Assembly: GCA_021639925.1 (NCBI GenBank)
Contig: JAJXEL010000058.1
Location: 1 to 11,787 of the forward strand
Reading direction: 5' to 3'
From: Alphaproteobacteria bacterium
GTDB lineage: Bacteria > Pseudomonadota > Alphaproteobacteria > CAAGCB01 > CAG-977
DNA length: 11,787 nt
Under the pieces are notes generated by a model, which worked only from the letters and a program-made list of their open reading frames with translations, did not search any database and was not told where the DNA came from. The position numbers were made by a program, and so were the translations under genes. Below, in pieces: positions 1 to 7,347 of this stretch; within the stretch, counting starts at the first letter, position 1; the number at the start of each line of letters is the position of its first letter.

Positions 1-663
1 GACATTACGTTCGATCGCTCTGATTCGTTTTGTTTCTTTGTTTGTCGTATTGCCGTCATGTTTGCGGTAACAAAACAGGGCTTCGGGCAGATTGGCAAAT
101 TTCGTTTTGCCGATCAGATGCAAATAAAGGTTATAGTCTTCCGTCGGAAAGTATTCTTTGTCATAGCGGACGCCCGTTTGCATCAGAACGCTTTTGCGCA
201 TCATGACCGACGGGTGTATCAGCGGGCAGTCATACATCAGCGCTTCTTCGATTTCATCGTTATCCAGCGGGTGAGTAACCAGTTTATGGGCCGGTTCTTC
301 CCAATGCGCGGTGCCGACCAGCCCGATATCGGGGTGCGCGTCCAAAAAGGCCGCCTGTTTTTCAAACCGTTCGGGCAAAGAAACATCGTCATGATCCATA
401 ACGGCCAGATATTCGCCCTGCGCCAGATCAATCAGTTTGTTGCGCGTCAGGGAAATGCCCAGATTTTTTTCATTGCGGCAATATCTGATCCGGCTGTCCT
501 GATAAGACAAAACGACCTTTTCAACGTTTTCGTCCGGCGACGCGTCATTGACGACAATCAGTTCAAAATCAGGAAAAGTCTGATTTAAGATACTTTCGAC
601 CGCCTCGCGCAGAAACGGTTCCGGCGTATTGTAAACGGGGAAAAGAACGGATATTTTCGGCAT
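1..663 (-). CDS. Family 2 glycosyltransferase, N-terminal part (cut by window edge)
   Basis: Reading the minus strand from the ATG at 663-661 gives 221 codons without a stop up to base 1, so the C-terminus is missing. The protein starts MPKISVLFPVYN, the usual first strand of a GT-A fold. It has VVNDAS (D40) for nucleotide-sugar binding, a DXD-like metal site in MDHDD (89-93) followed by SLPERF, HPSVMMRKS (150-158), the acidic pair in TEDYNLYL (174-181) and YRKHDGN (199-205). These are typical of GT2 enzymes that add sugars to LPS, capsule or other surface glycans; donor and acceptor cannot be told from this. An AAAGG ribosome site lies 5-6 bases before the ATG. There is no signal peptide, so it is probably cytosolic, acting at the inner membrane face. 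It is divergent from rlmJ. Family assignment is firm; the specific role is unknown. Confidence 0.9.
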   Translation of the reverse strand, partial: MPKISVLFPVYNTPEPFLREAVESILNQTFPDFELIVVNDASPDENVEKVVLSYQDSRIRYCRNEKNLGISLTRNKLIDLAQGEYLAVMDHDDVSLPERFEKQAAFLDAHPDIGLVGTAHWEEPAHKLVTHPLDNDEIEEALMYDCPLIHPSVMMRKSVLMQTGVRYDKEYFPTEDYNLYLHLIGKTKFANLPEALFCYRKHDGNTTNKETKRIRAIERNV

Positions 664-701
664 AAAAAACCTTTAACCTAAAAAAAACAAAAATTTTTAT
701 C

Positions 702-707
702 AGTATA
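702..707 (-). promoter_or_regulatory. Candidate -10 box for the glycosyltransferase
   Basis: The minus strand reads TATACT here, about 40 bases before the glycosyltransferase ATG. No good -35 hexamer is seen at the right distance (CTTTTG at 17 bp), so this is a weak call. The 138-base divergent gap (664-801) is AT-rich and contains no other gene. Confidence 0.25.
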
Positions 708-766
708 ACGCAACCCGGCAGAAACAAAAGCCATAATTTTATCTGGTAAAGCCGCTTTTGCGCTTC

Positions 767-772
767 TATACT
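767..772 (+). promoter_or_regulatory. Candidate -10 box for rlmJ
   Basis: The plus strand reads TATACT, 29 bases before the rlmJ ATG, which would give a leader of about 23 bases. The matching -35 position (744-749, TGGTAA, 17 bp spacer) is a poor match to TTGACA. The run of five G at 791-795, six bases before the ATG, is the likely ribosome binding site. Confidence 0.3.
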
Positions 773-801
773 GGCCGGACAACATCATACGGGGGATTTA
801 A

Positions 802-1569
802 ATGTTGTCTTATCAGCATATTTATCATGCCGGCAATCCGGCCGACGTCCACAAGCATGCTTCTTTATGCGTTATCCTGCGGCATTTAACGCAAAAGGAC
901 AAACCGCTGAGCTATCTGGAAACGCATGCCGGACGCGGGGTATACGACCTTTCCTGCGGCGAAGCGCTGAAAACGGGCGAAGCCGCGCGCGGTTTTCTGA
1001 AAATGGCCGGATCGGAACAGACAAAAGGCCACCCGTATTTCGAATTGGAAAAACGCATTGAACGGGAAATCGGCAAAAACATTTACGCCGGATCTCCTTT
1101 TATCGCCGAAGCGCTGCTGCGCCCGACGGACACACTGCATTTAATGGAGCTTCACCCGCAGGAATATCAGGCGCTGTACAGGCTGATGCGTTATCCGAAC
1201 ACGCATTTGCACCACCGCGACGGTTACGAAGGCGGTCTGGCTTTGTGCCCGCCGCAGCCGCGCCGCGGTATTCTGGTTATCGACCCCAGTTACGAGGTCA
1301 AAACAGAATACGACAAGGCGGCGAATTTCATTCTGAAGCTGCACAAAAAATGGGAACAAGGCGTTATTTTTCTGTGGTACCCGGTTTTAAGCGAAGGCCT
1401 GCACCGCCCTATGATTGAAAAGCTGTTAAGCGCGGGACTGCCCAAGCTTTATCAAAGCGAAGTCCGTTTTCAGGGCGTTACCGAAGGCATGACCGGCAGC
1501 GGGATTATGGTCATCAACACGCCGTATCAAAGCGAAAAAGAATTAAACGAAATAAAAAAATGGTTTTAG
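802..1569 (+). CDS. rlmJ: 23S rRNA (adenine2030-N6)-methyltransferase RlmJ
   Basis: RlmJ (formerly YhiR/ComJ) uses S-adenosylmethionine to methylate N6 of A2030 in 23S rRNA before the 50S subunit is assembled. The 255-residue protein is a little shorter than the E. coli enzyme (about 280). It begins with the family signature MLSYQHIYHAGNPADVHKH. It then shows the SAM-binding loop LETHAGRGVYDL (39-50), YAGSPFIA (95-102), MELHPQEY (115-122), HHRDGYEGG (137-145), motif IV in VIDPSYEVK (159-167) and GSGIMVINTPY (232-242) near the end. Motif IV reads DPSY instead of the usual DPPY; the Asp (D161) and Tyr are kept, so activity is still likely. The start is supported by a GGGGG ribosome site six bases upstream and by the conserved N-terminus. 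It appears to be transcribed alone, ending 104 bases before the efflux operon. No clear intrinsic terminator follows it. Confidence 0.93.
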   Translation: MLSYQHIYHAGNPADVHKHASLCVILRHLTQKDKPLSYLETHAGRGVYDLSCGEALKTGEAARGFLKMAGSEQTKGHPYFELEKRIEREIGKNIYAGSPFIAEALLRPTDTLHLMELHPQEYQALYRLMRYPNTHLHHRDGYEGGLALCPPQPRRGILVIDPSYEVKTEYDKAANFILKLHKKWEQGVIFLWYPVLSEGLHRPMIEKLLSAGLPKLYQSEVRFQGVTEGMTGSGIMVINTPYQSEKELNEIKKWF

Positions 1570-1576
1570 TTTTTGC

Positions 1577-1596
1577 GCTTTACCTAAAGCTATAAC
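1577..1596 (+). promoter_or_regulatory. Dyad and -10-like box upstream of the efflux operon
   Basis: In the 104-base gap between rlmJ and the efflux genes, GCTTTA and TAAAGC form a perfect 6-bp inverted repeat around CC (1577-1590). It directly abuts TATAAC (1591-1596), a five-of-six match to a sigma-70 -10 box. No convincing -35 box lies upstream, and no T-run follows the dyad, so it does not look like a terminator. It could be a small operator overlapping the operon promoter, with a leader of about 70 bases. This is tentative. Confidence 0.25.
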
Positions 1597-1673
1597 ACAA
1601 AACCCAGCTTACTTTTTTTGCGGCATGAACGCATTGTGATTCTGTTTATTTTGACTGAAAACAGGATTACGAC

Positions 1674-2843
1674 ATGGCAAACGAAACCGAAAAAAAATCA
1701 TTTGCGGCGCATTATGCCGTCTTGATCATTCTGATTGTTTTAGTTGTTTTTCTCAGCTTTGAAATCATTTCCCTGAAACGGCAGAGCATTGATTCGAAAA
1801 CAGCCGCGGTACCGCCGCAAACGACAACGTCCGTCAACGTCACTCCCTTGACGCCGCAGTCTGTTACGTTAAGCAAAAAATACATCGGCTATATCACGCC
1901 GGTTCATTCGGTCGCCGTTTTGCCGTTTATCAGCGGTTTTGTTGAAAAGATATTCGTCCGCAGCGGTCAATTCGTCCGCGAAGGCCAGCTTTTAATGGTT
2001 TTGGAACAGGGCGAATACAAAGCGCAGCTGGATCTGGCGCGCGCGGGCGTCATGCAGGCCGAAGCCGCTTTGGAAAACGCGGCGACTTATTACCAGCGGG
2101 TTCAGGCCGCGGGCAACAAAGCCGTCGCGCAGGCCGACCGCGACAAGGCGCAGGCCGAATACCTGTCGGCCAAAGCGGCGCTGGCCCAGGCGCAGGCGCA
2201 GCTGGCCGCAGCCAAAGTCAATTACGATTATACCATTATCCGCGCCCCTATTTCAGGATTGATCGGCACGGTGGAACCGACAAAAGGCGATTACGTTTCG
2301 CCGGCGGGAACGCCTTTAATGACGGTAATCCAGACGTCTCCCATTCAGGTTGTCTTTTCGATTACGGACAAAGACTATATTCAAAACGTTTCGGAAAACG
2401 GTCTGTCCGAGTTGCTGGCGGGCGAAAAAATCAAACTGCAGCTGGCTAACGGAGAAATTTATCCGGCTCAGGGCATTTATCAGTATACCGACAACGCTTT
2501 GAACCGCCCGACAAATTCCGTGGCCGTCTATGTCAATTTTGACAACAAAGACAATATTCTGTTGTCCAACGCTTATGTTACCGTTTATCTGGAAAAAGAA
2601 CTGGAAAACATCGTCTTAATCCCGCAAAACCAGGTTGAACTGACGGCGCAGGGCAGCTTTGTCACCGTGGCGGACAAGCAGGGAATCCGCCGGCGGAAAA
2701 TTGAAATTCTGGATACGCAGAATTCTGATTACATCGTTAAAAACGTTTTTGGCCCGCAGGATTATCTGGTGAAAGGAAAAGCGCCGGAGCTGAAAGAAAA
2801 CCAGCCTTTCAGATTAAACATCGTTTCTGAAAACGGAGGATAA
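1674..2843 (+). CDS. RND efflux periplasmic adaptor (membrane fusion protein)
   Basis: This is the periplasmic adaptor of a tripartite efflux pump; it bridges the inner-membrane RND pump and the outer-membrane channel. The 389 residues show an N-terminal membrane helix (about 14-34), then a beta-barrel and lipoyl half (about 70-112, with SGFVEKIFVRSGQFVREGQ). An Ala/Gln-rich coiled-coil hairpin follows (about 113-186), then the second lipoyl half with TIIRAPISGLIG (187-198) and GDYVSPAGTPL (205-215). The C-terminal barrel and membrane-proximal domains reach the end. There is no lipobox Cys, so it is anchored by the uncleaved helix and not by lipid as AcrA and MexA are. The ATG has AGGA seven bases upstream (1663-1666). 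The gene ends six bases before the pump gene. HlyD/AcrA-like family membership is clear; the substrate is not predictable. Confidence 0.93.
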   Translation: MANETEKKSFAAHYAVLIILIVLVVFLSFEIISLKRQSIDSKTAAVPPQTTTSVNVTPLTPQSVTLSKKYIGYITPVHSVAVLPFISGFVEKIFVRSGQFVREGQLLMVLEQGEYKAQLDLARAGVMQAEAALENAATYYQRVQAAGNKAVAQADRDKAQAEYLSAKAALAQAQAQLAAAKVNYDYTIIRAPISGLIGTVEPTKGDYVSPAGTPLMTVIQTSPIQVVFSITDKDYIQNVSENGLSELLAGEKIKLQLANGEIYPAQGIYQYTDNALNRPTNSVAVYVNFDNKDNILLSNAYVTVYLEKELENIVLIPQNQVELTAQGSFVTVADKQGIRRRKIEILDTQNSDYIVKNVFGPQDYLVKGKAPELKENQPFRLNIVSENGG

Positions 2844-2849
2844 GCGGCC

Positions 2850-5800
2850 ATGTTTTCATCATTTTTCATCAAACGTCCCCGTTTTGCAGGCGTTGTTTCC
2901 ATTGTGATGATTTTGCTGGGGCTGCTGGCGATTGCCGTCCTGCCCGTATCGCAATACCCGCAGATCACGCCGCCGCAGATTGTCGTTCAGACAAACTATC
3001 CCGGCGCAAACGCGCAGGTTTTGGTCGATACGGTCGCCGTGCCGATTGAAAATCAGATCAACGGAGTGGAAGACATGCTGTATATGTCTTCAACGGCGAC
3101 GGATACGGGGCAGTATACGCTGACGATCACATTTAACATCGGAACGGATCCCGATATCGCGCAGGTCAAGGTCGAAAACAGGATTCAGCAGGTTACTTCC
3201 CAGCTGCCCGATATTGTCAACGAAGAAGGCATTACGATTAAAACCCAGTCGTCGAATATTTTAGCCATGCTGGTGCTGCGTTCGCCCAAACGTACTTATT
3301 CCGATTTGTTTTTAAGCAATTTCGCCTATGAAAACATTCAAAATCCGCTGGCCAGAATTCAGGGAATCGGCGATGTGACGATTTATTCGCCGCAATACAG
3401 CATGCGTTTATGGGTCAATACCGAAAAAACCGCCGCTTTGGGATTGACAAACAGCGATATCGTTTCCGCCGTTCAGTCGCAGAATTCGCAAGCCTCCATC
3501 GGTGAAATCGCGTCCGCCCCGACGCCAGACGGCGCGACGGTCATGCTGTCCTTAACCGCCAAAGGGTTATTGGATTCCGTTAAGGATTTCGAAGAAATTA
3601 TTATCACGACTTCGCCCGAAGGCGGCATTGTGCGCCTGAAAGACGTCGCCAGAGTCGAACTGGGCGCCGAAACATACACCATGAGCGCCGCTTTCGATAA
3701 TTCGCCCGCAATCGTTATGATGCTCAGCCAGACGCCGAATTCAAATTCTTTGGACATTATGAAAAATGTTGAAAAAGAAATCGCTTCGCTGAAAGAAAGC
3801 TTTCCCGAAGACATGGAATTTGAAATCGCCTACGATTCCACAAAATTCGTCAAAGCGTCGATTCAAAGCATTATCGAAACGCTGGCGATTACGTTTTCTC
3901 TGGTCGTTTTAGTCACGTTTGTTTTCCTGCAGCGTATAAAAACGACGCTGATTCCTTTGATTACAATCCCCGTTTCTTTGATCGCGACATTTGCCGTGAT
4001 TTATCTGCTGGGTTTTGATATTAACATTTTGACTTTGTTCGCCATGATTTTGGCGATCGGGCTGGTGGTTGACGACGCGATTATCGTCGTCGAACGCGTC
4101 GAATATTTAATGGCGTATGAAAAAATGGATTCGTATGCCGCGTCGGTCAAAGCCATGCAGCAGATCGGCAGCGCGATTGTCGCGACGACTTTTGTTTTGC
4201 TGGCTATTTTTATTCCCGTCGGATTAATGGCCGGCATTACCGGGAAAATTTACCAACAGTTCGCCGTTACGATTGCCACCGCCGTCGTTTTTTCGGCCTT
4301 TAACGCTTTAACGCTCAGCCCCGCCTTGTGCGCCGTTTTTTTGAAAAACGAAACGAACAGAGAACCGCGCGGTTTTTTCAAGCTGTTTAACGACATTATT
4401 GATTTTTGCAAAGAAAAATACACTGCCGCCGTCGGCTGGCTGTCCAAAGGACTGCTGGTGACAACAATTATTATTTTGTGCGCTCTGGCCGTCGCGGGCA
4501 TAGGATTTGACAAAACGCCGACTTCTTTCCTGCCGGAAGAAGACCAGGGCCTGATTTTGGCAAACTTTCAGCTGCCCAGCACGACGCCGATTAAAGTAAC
4601 CGAAGAATTCCTCGCCAACGCCAGTGAAAAGATATTGAAAACCAAAGGCGTGAAATTTTTTATCGGCGTCGCGGGATACAGCATGCTCAGCGCGGCGGGG
4701 GAAAATATCGCTTTGGGCGTCGTCGGGCTGGAAGACTGGTCAAAACGGACGGCGAAGGATTTGTCCATCGAAGCCTTGACCGCCCGGCTCAGCGAAGAAT
4801 TTGCCGACAACAGCGAAGCGCAGACCGACTTTTTCGCCCTGCCGTCCATTCCCGGCGTCGGGAAAAGCAGCGGTTTGTCACTGGAACTGCTGGCAACGGA
4901 CATGTCCAAAACGCCGCAGGAACTTTACCGGGTTATGGGTGATTTTTTAAAACGTCTGAACCAATCGCCCGAATTGTCCTATGCCTTCAGCACGTTCACG
5001 GTCAACGCCCCCAGCCTGTATCTGGATATCGACAGGACGAAGCTTGAATCGTTCAAGATTCCGGTCGGCACTTTATTTTCCACGCTGCAAAGCGCGCTGG
5101 GATCGACATACATCAACAACATCACCTTAAACGGCCAGGTCAACCGCGTTATTTTGCAGGCTGACGCGCCTTATCGCAAAAGTTTAAAAGATGTTGAAAA
5201 CATGTATGTCAGATCAACGACGGGCGAACTGATTCAGATCAAAAGCTTTGCCAACGTACGCACGATAACGGCGCCGAAGATTATTTACCGTTATAATCAA
5301 TATACCGAAGCTTCGATTATCGCGCAGGCGGCCGAAAGCGTCAGCACGGGCAGCGCGATTTCGGCCGTAAAACAGGCGGCAAAAACCGTTTTGCCCAAAG
5401 GATTCGGCATTGCCTGGACAGGATTGAGCCTGCAGGAAGTCGAAGCTGCCGGGCTGGCGGTTTTCCTGATTATGCTGGCGTTGGTCTTTTGCTATTTGTT
5501 TTTGGTCGCGCTGTATGAAAGCTGGCTGCTGGCTTTTTCGGTTATGTTTTCAACCGTTTTCGCGGTTTTGGGCGCGTTGGCCGGATTATACCTGACAGGA
5601 CAGCCGTTAAGCATTTACGCGCAGCTGGGGCTGGTCATGCTGATCGGCCTGGCGGCAAAGAACGCTATTCTGATCGTTGAATTTACCAAAGATTACCGGG
5701 ACAAAGGCGCCAGTATTCTGGAAGCGTCGCAAAAAGGCGCCGCCGAACGTTTCCGCGCGGTTTTAATGACGGCCCTGACGTTTATTTTAGGCGTTTTTCC

Positions 5801-5966
5801 CATGATCATTGCCAAAGGCGCCGGCGCCGCCAGCCAGATCGCCATCGGCACCAGCGTATTTTACGGCATGATCGCCGCGACGTTTGTCGGCATCTTTTTC
5901 ATTCCGTCTTTGTTCGCTTTGTTTGAAACGATTAAGGAAAAATTTTCCGGAGGCCGCCATGAATAA
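2850..5966 (+). CDS. RND multidrug efflux pump, inner-membrane subunit (HAE1/AcrB type)
   Basis: This is a proton-driven trimeric exporter that takes hydrophobic or amphiphilic compounds from the periplasm or inner membrane and passes them to the outer channel. At 1038 residues it is full length for the HAE1 family (AcrB 1049). The layout is TM1 (about 10-31), a first large periplasmic loop (to about 335), TM2-6 (about 340-495), TM7 (about 535-555), a second large loop (to about 860) and TM8-12 (about 868-1030). The proton relay is complete: Asp-Asp at 408-409 in GLVVDDAIIVVE, Lys at 937 in GLAAKNAILIVEF and Arg at 967 in ERFRAVLMT, matching AcrB D407/D408, K940 and R971. A strong GGAGGA site (2835-2840) sits nine bases before the ATG. 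The last eight bases overlap the outer-membrane factor gene, which points to coupled translation. Drug versus other organic substrates cannot be decided from sequence. Confidence 0.95.
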   Translation: MFSSFFIKRPRFAGVVSIVMILLGLLAIAVLPVSQYPQITPPQIVVQTNYPGANAQVLVDTVAVPIENQINGVEDMLYMSSTATDTGQYTLTITFNIGTDPDIAQVKVENRIQQVTSQLPDIVNEEGITIKTQSSNILAMLVLRSPKRTYSDLFLSNFAYENIQNPLARIQGIGDVTIYSPQYSMRLWVNTEKTAALGLTNSDIVSAVQSQNSQASIGEIASAPTPDGATVMLSLTAKGLLDSVKDFEEIIITTSPEGGIVRLKDVARVELGAETYTMSAAFDNSPAIVMMLSQTPNSNSLDIMKNVEKEIASLKESFPEDMEFEIAYDSTKFVKASIQSIIETLAITFSLVVLVTFVFLQRIKTTLIPLITIPVSLIATFAVIYLLGFDINILTLFAMILAIGLVVDDAIIVVERVEYLMAYEKMDSYAASVKAMQQIGSAIVATTFVLLAIFIPVGLMAGITGKIYQQFAVTIATAVVFSAFNALTLSPALCAVFLKNETNREPRGFFKLFNDIIDFCKEKYTAAVGWLSKGLLVTTIIILCALAVAGIGFDKTPTSFLPEEDQGLILANFQLPSTTPIKVTEEFLANASEKILKTKGVKFFIGVAGYSMLSAAGENIALGVVGLEDWSKRTAKDLSIEALTARLSEEFADNSEAQTDFFALPSIPGVGKSSGLSLELLATDMSKTPQELYRVMGDFLKRLNQSPELSYAFSTFTVNAPSLYLDIDRTKLESFKIPVGTLFSTLQSALGSTYINNITLNGQVNRVILQADAPYRKSLKDVENMYVRSTTGELIQIKSFANVRTITAPKIIYRYNQYTEASIIAQAAESVSTGSAISAVKQAAKTVLPKGFGIAWTGLSLQEVEAAGLAVFLIMLALVFCYLFLVALYESWLLAFSVMFSTVFAVLGALAGLYLTGQPLSIYAQLGLVMLIGLAAKNAILIVEFTKDYRDKGASILEASQKGAAERFRAVLMTALTFILGVFPMIIAKGAGAASQIAIGTSVFYGMIAATFVGIFFIPSLFALFETIKEKFSGGRHE

Positions 5967-7347
5967 AAAAGCGCTTTTACTGATCAGCTGTACGCTTTTC
6001 GGCTGTACGCTGGGGCCTGACTATAAACGGCCGGACACCGTATCCGACAAACAAATAGACGCGTCTTTATCCGTAACGCCCAACAACGACACAAGCATTA
6101 ACGCCGACTGGCACAAAGCGTTCGGCGACGAACAGCTTGACGAACTGATTCAAATTGCCCTGGCAGACAGCCCGACTGTCAAAATCGCCGTCGAAAAACT
6201 GCGCCAGGCCCGCTTAAACCTGGAAATACAAGGGGTTCAGTATTATCCGACCGTCGATTTAGCCGGCGAATACACAAAATTAAAGCCGTCAAAAAACACA
6301 TCTTCCGCTTTTAAGGAAAGTTATTATCAGGCCGGACTGGACGTTTCATGGGAACTCGATATCTGGGGCGCCGGCCGGCGGGCAACGGAAAACGCCCGCG
6401 CCCTGGCCGAAGCCGCCGCCGCCGGCCTGGATAACGTCCGCATCACGTTAAAGGCCGAAGTGATTAACAATTATATCAGCCTGCGTCTGGCGCAGGAACA
6501 GCTGCGTTTGTTGAACAGAAATCTGTCCTTGCAGCAAAAAATTGTCATGCTGGCGGCAGACAAAGCCGATTCGGGATTAATCAGCCAATCGGATCTGCGC
6601 CGTATTCAATACAGCGAAGAAACGATCAAATCGCAAATTCCCGATTTAAAAACAGCTTTGGGAACTTATAAAAACAACCTGACCTTACTGACCGGCAAAC
6701 TGCCCGAACAGTTAAATACGCTGTTAAAAGAATCGTCTGGCAACATCATCAGGGATTCGTTCAAATATGATTTATCCGCTTTGTATCTGATTCCGGCGCA
6801 GACCGTGCGCAACCGCCCCGACGTGCGCCAGGCCGAACAAAACCTGATCGCGCAAAACGCCCTGATCGGCAAAGCGACGGCCGATTTGTTTCCAAGCGTA
6901 TCTTTTGCCGGCCTGTTCGGATTCCAGGCAGACCACCTGCCCAAACTCCCCAATCACAAAAGCCGGACTTTTACTCTGACGCCCGGCATAACGCTGCCTT
7001 TGATTCACTGGGGAGCGCTGCTTAACCAGGTAAAAATGGAAAAATCGGCGACGCAACAGGCCGCTTTGACTTATCAGAATACCGTGCTGAACGCCGTTGC
7101 CGAAATCAAAAACGCCATGATTTCCGTTTCCGAACAGGTCGCCAAAAACCAGACGACAAGAAACGCTTTGGAAAAAATGCGCGATATTTCGGCTTTGACT
7201 CTGGCGCAATATGATTCCGGCCTGATCTCGCTTAGCGAAACCCTGAGCATATTTCAAAACCTGCTGACGGCCCAGACAAACCTGGCGCAGGGAAACGGCG
7301 CCGTTTATCAGGCCGTCGTCAGTTTTTACAAAGCGCTGGGATATTAA
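5959..7347 (+). CDS. Outer-membrane efflux channel lipoprotein (OprM/NodT family)
   Basis: This is the outer-membrane channel that completes the pump encoded by the two genes upstream. The 462-residue protein starts with a lipoprotein signal: MNKK, a hydrophobic stretch and LFGC with the lipidated Cys at 16. TLGPDYKRP follows at once, matching the mature start of OprM-type proteins. Two repeated OEP halves follow. The first holds ADSPTVKIAVEKLRQAR and WELDIWGAGRR; the second holds RNRPDVRQAEQNLIAQNALIGKA, DLFPSVSFAG and TLPLIHWG, with long helices that form the periplasmic tunnel. I chose the ATG at 5959 over one at 5884 because it gives a proper signal peptide and has GGAGG five bases upstream (5949-5953). 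The start lies within the end of the pump gene. The stop overlaps the stop of the convergent terminase gene by three bases. Confidence 0.93.
   Translation: MNKKALLLISCTLFGCTLGPDYKRPDTVSDKQIDASLSVTPNNDTSINADWHKAFGDEQLDELIQIALADSPTVKIAVEKLRQARLNLEIQGVQYYPTVDLAGEYTKLKPSKNTSSAFKESYYQAGLDVSWELDIWGAGRRATENARALAEAAAAGLDNVRITLKAEVINNYISLRLAQEQLRLLNRNLSLQQKIVMLAADKADSGLISQSDLRRIQYSEETIKSQIPDLKTALGTYKNNLTLLTGKLPEQLNTLLKESSGNIIRDSFKYDLSALYLIPAQTVRNRPDVRQAEQNLIAQNALIGKATADLFPSVSFAGLFGFQADHLPKLPNHKSRTFTLTPGITLPLIHWGALLNQVKMEKSATQQAALTYQNTVLNAVAEIKNAMISVSEQVAKNQTTRNALEKMRDISALTLAQYDSGLISLSETLSIFQNLLTAQTNLAQGNGAVYQAVVSFYKALGY

Noticed and set aside
58..588. A 176-codon plus-strand open frame opposite the glycosyltransferase
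   Set aside because: It is the antisense shadow of a clear GT2 coding frame, resembles no recognisable family and has no good ribosome site.
1577..1590. A terminator for rlmJ
   Set aside because: The dyad is only 5-6 bp with a tight loop and has no following T-run.
5884..5958. A longer start for the outer-membrane factor
   Set aside because: It is embedded in the pump gene and would bury the lipoprotein signal; the ATG at 5959 has GGAGG and a clean lipobox.
6772..7257. A 161-codon minus-strand open frame inside the outer-membrane factor gene
   Set aside because: It is antisense to a well-supported coding region with a low-complexity, Arg/Gly-rich translation typical of shadow frames.
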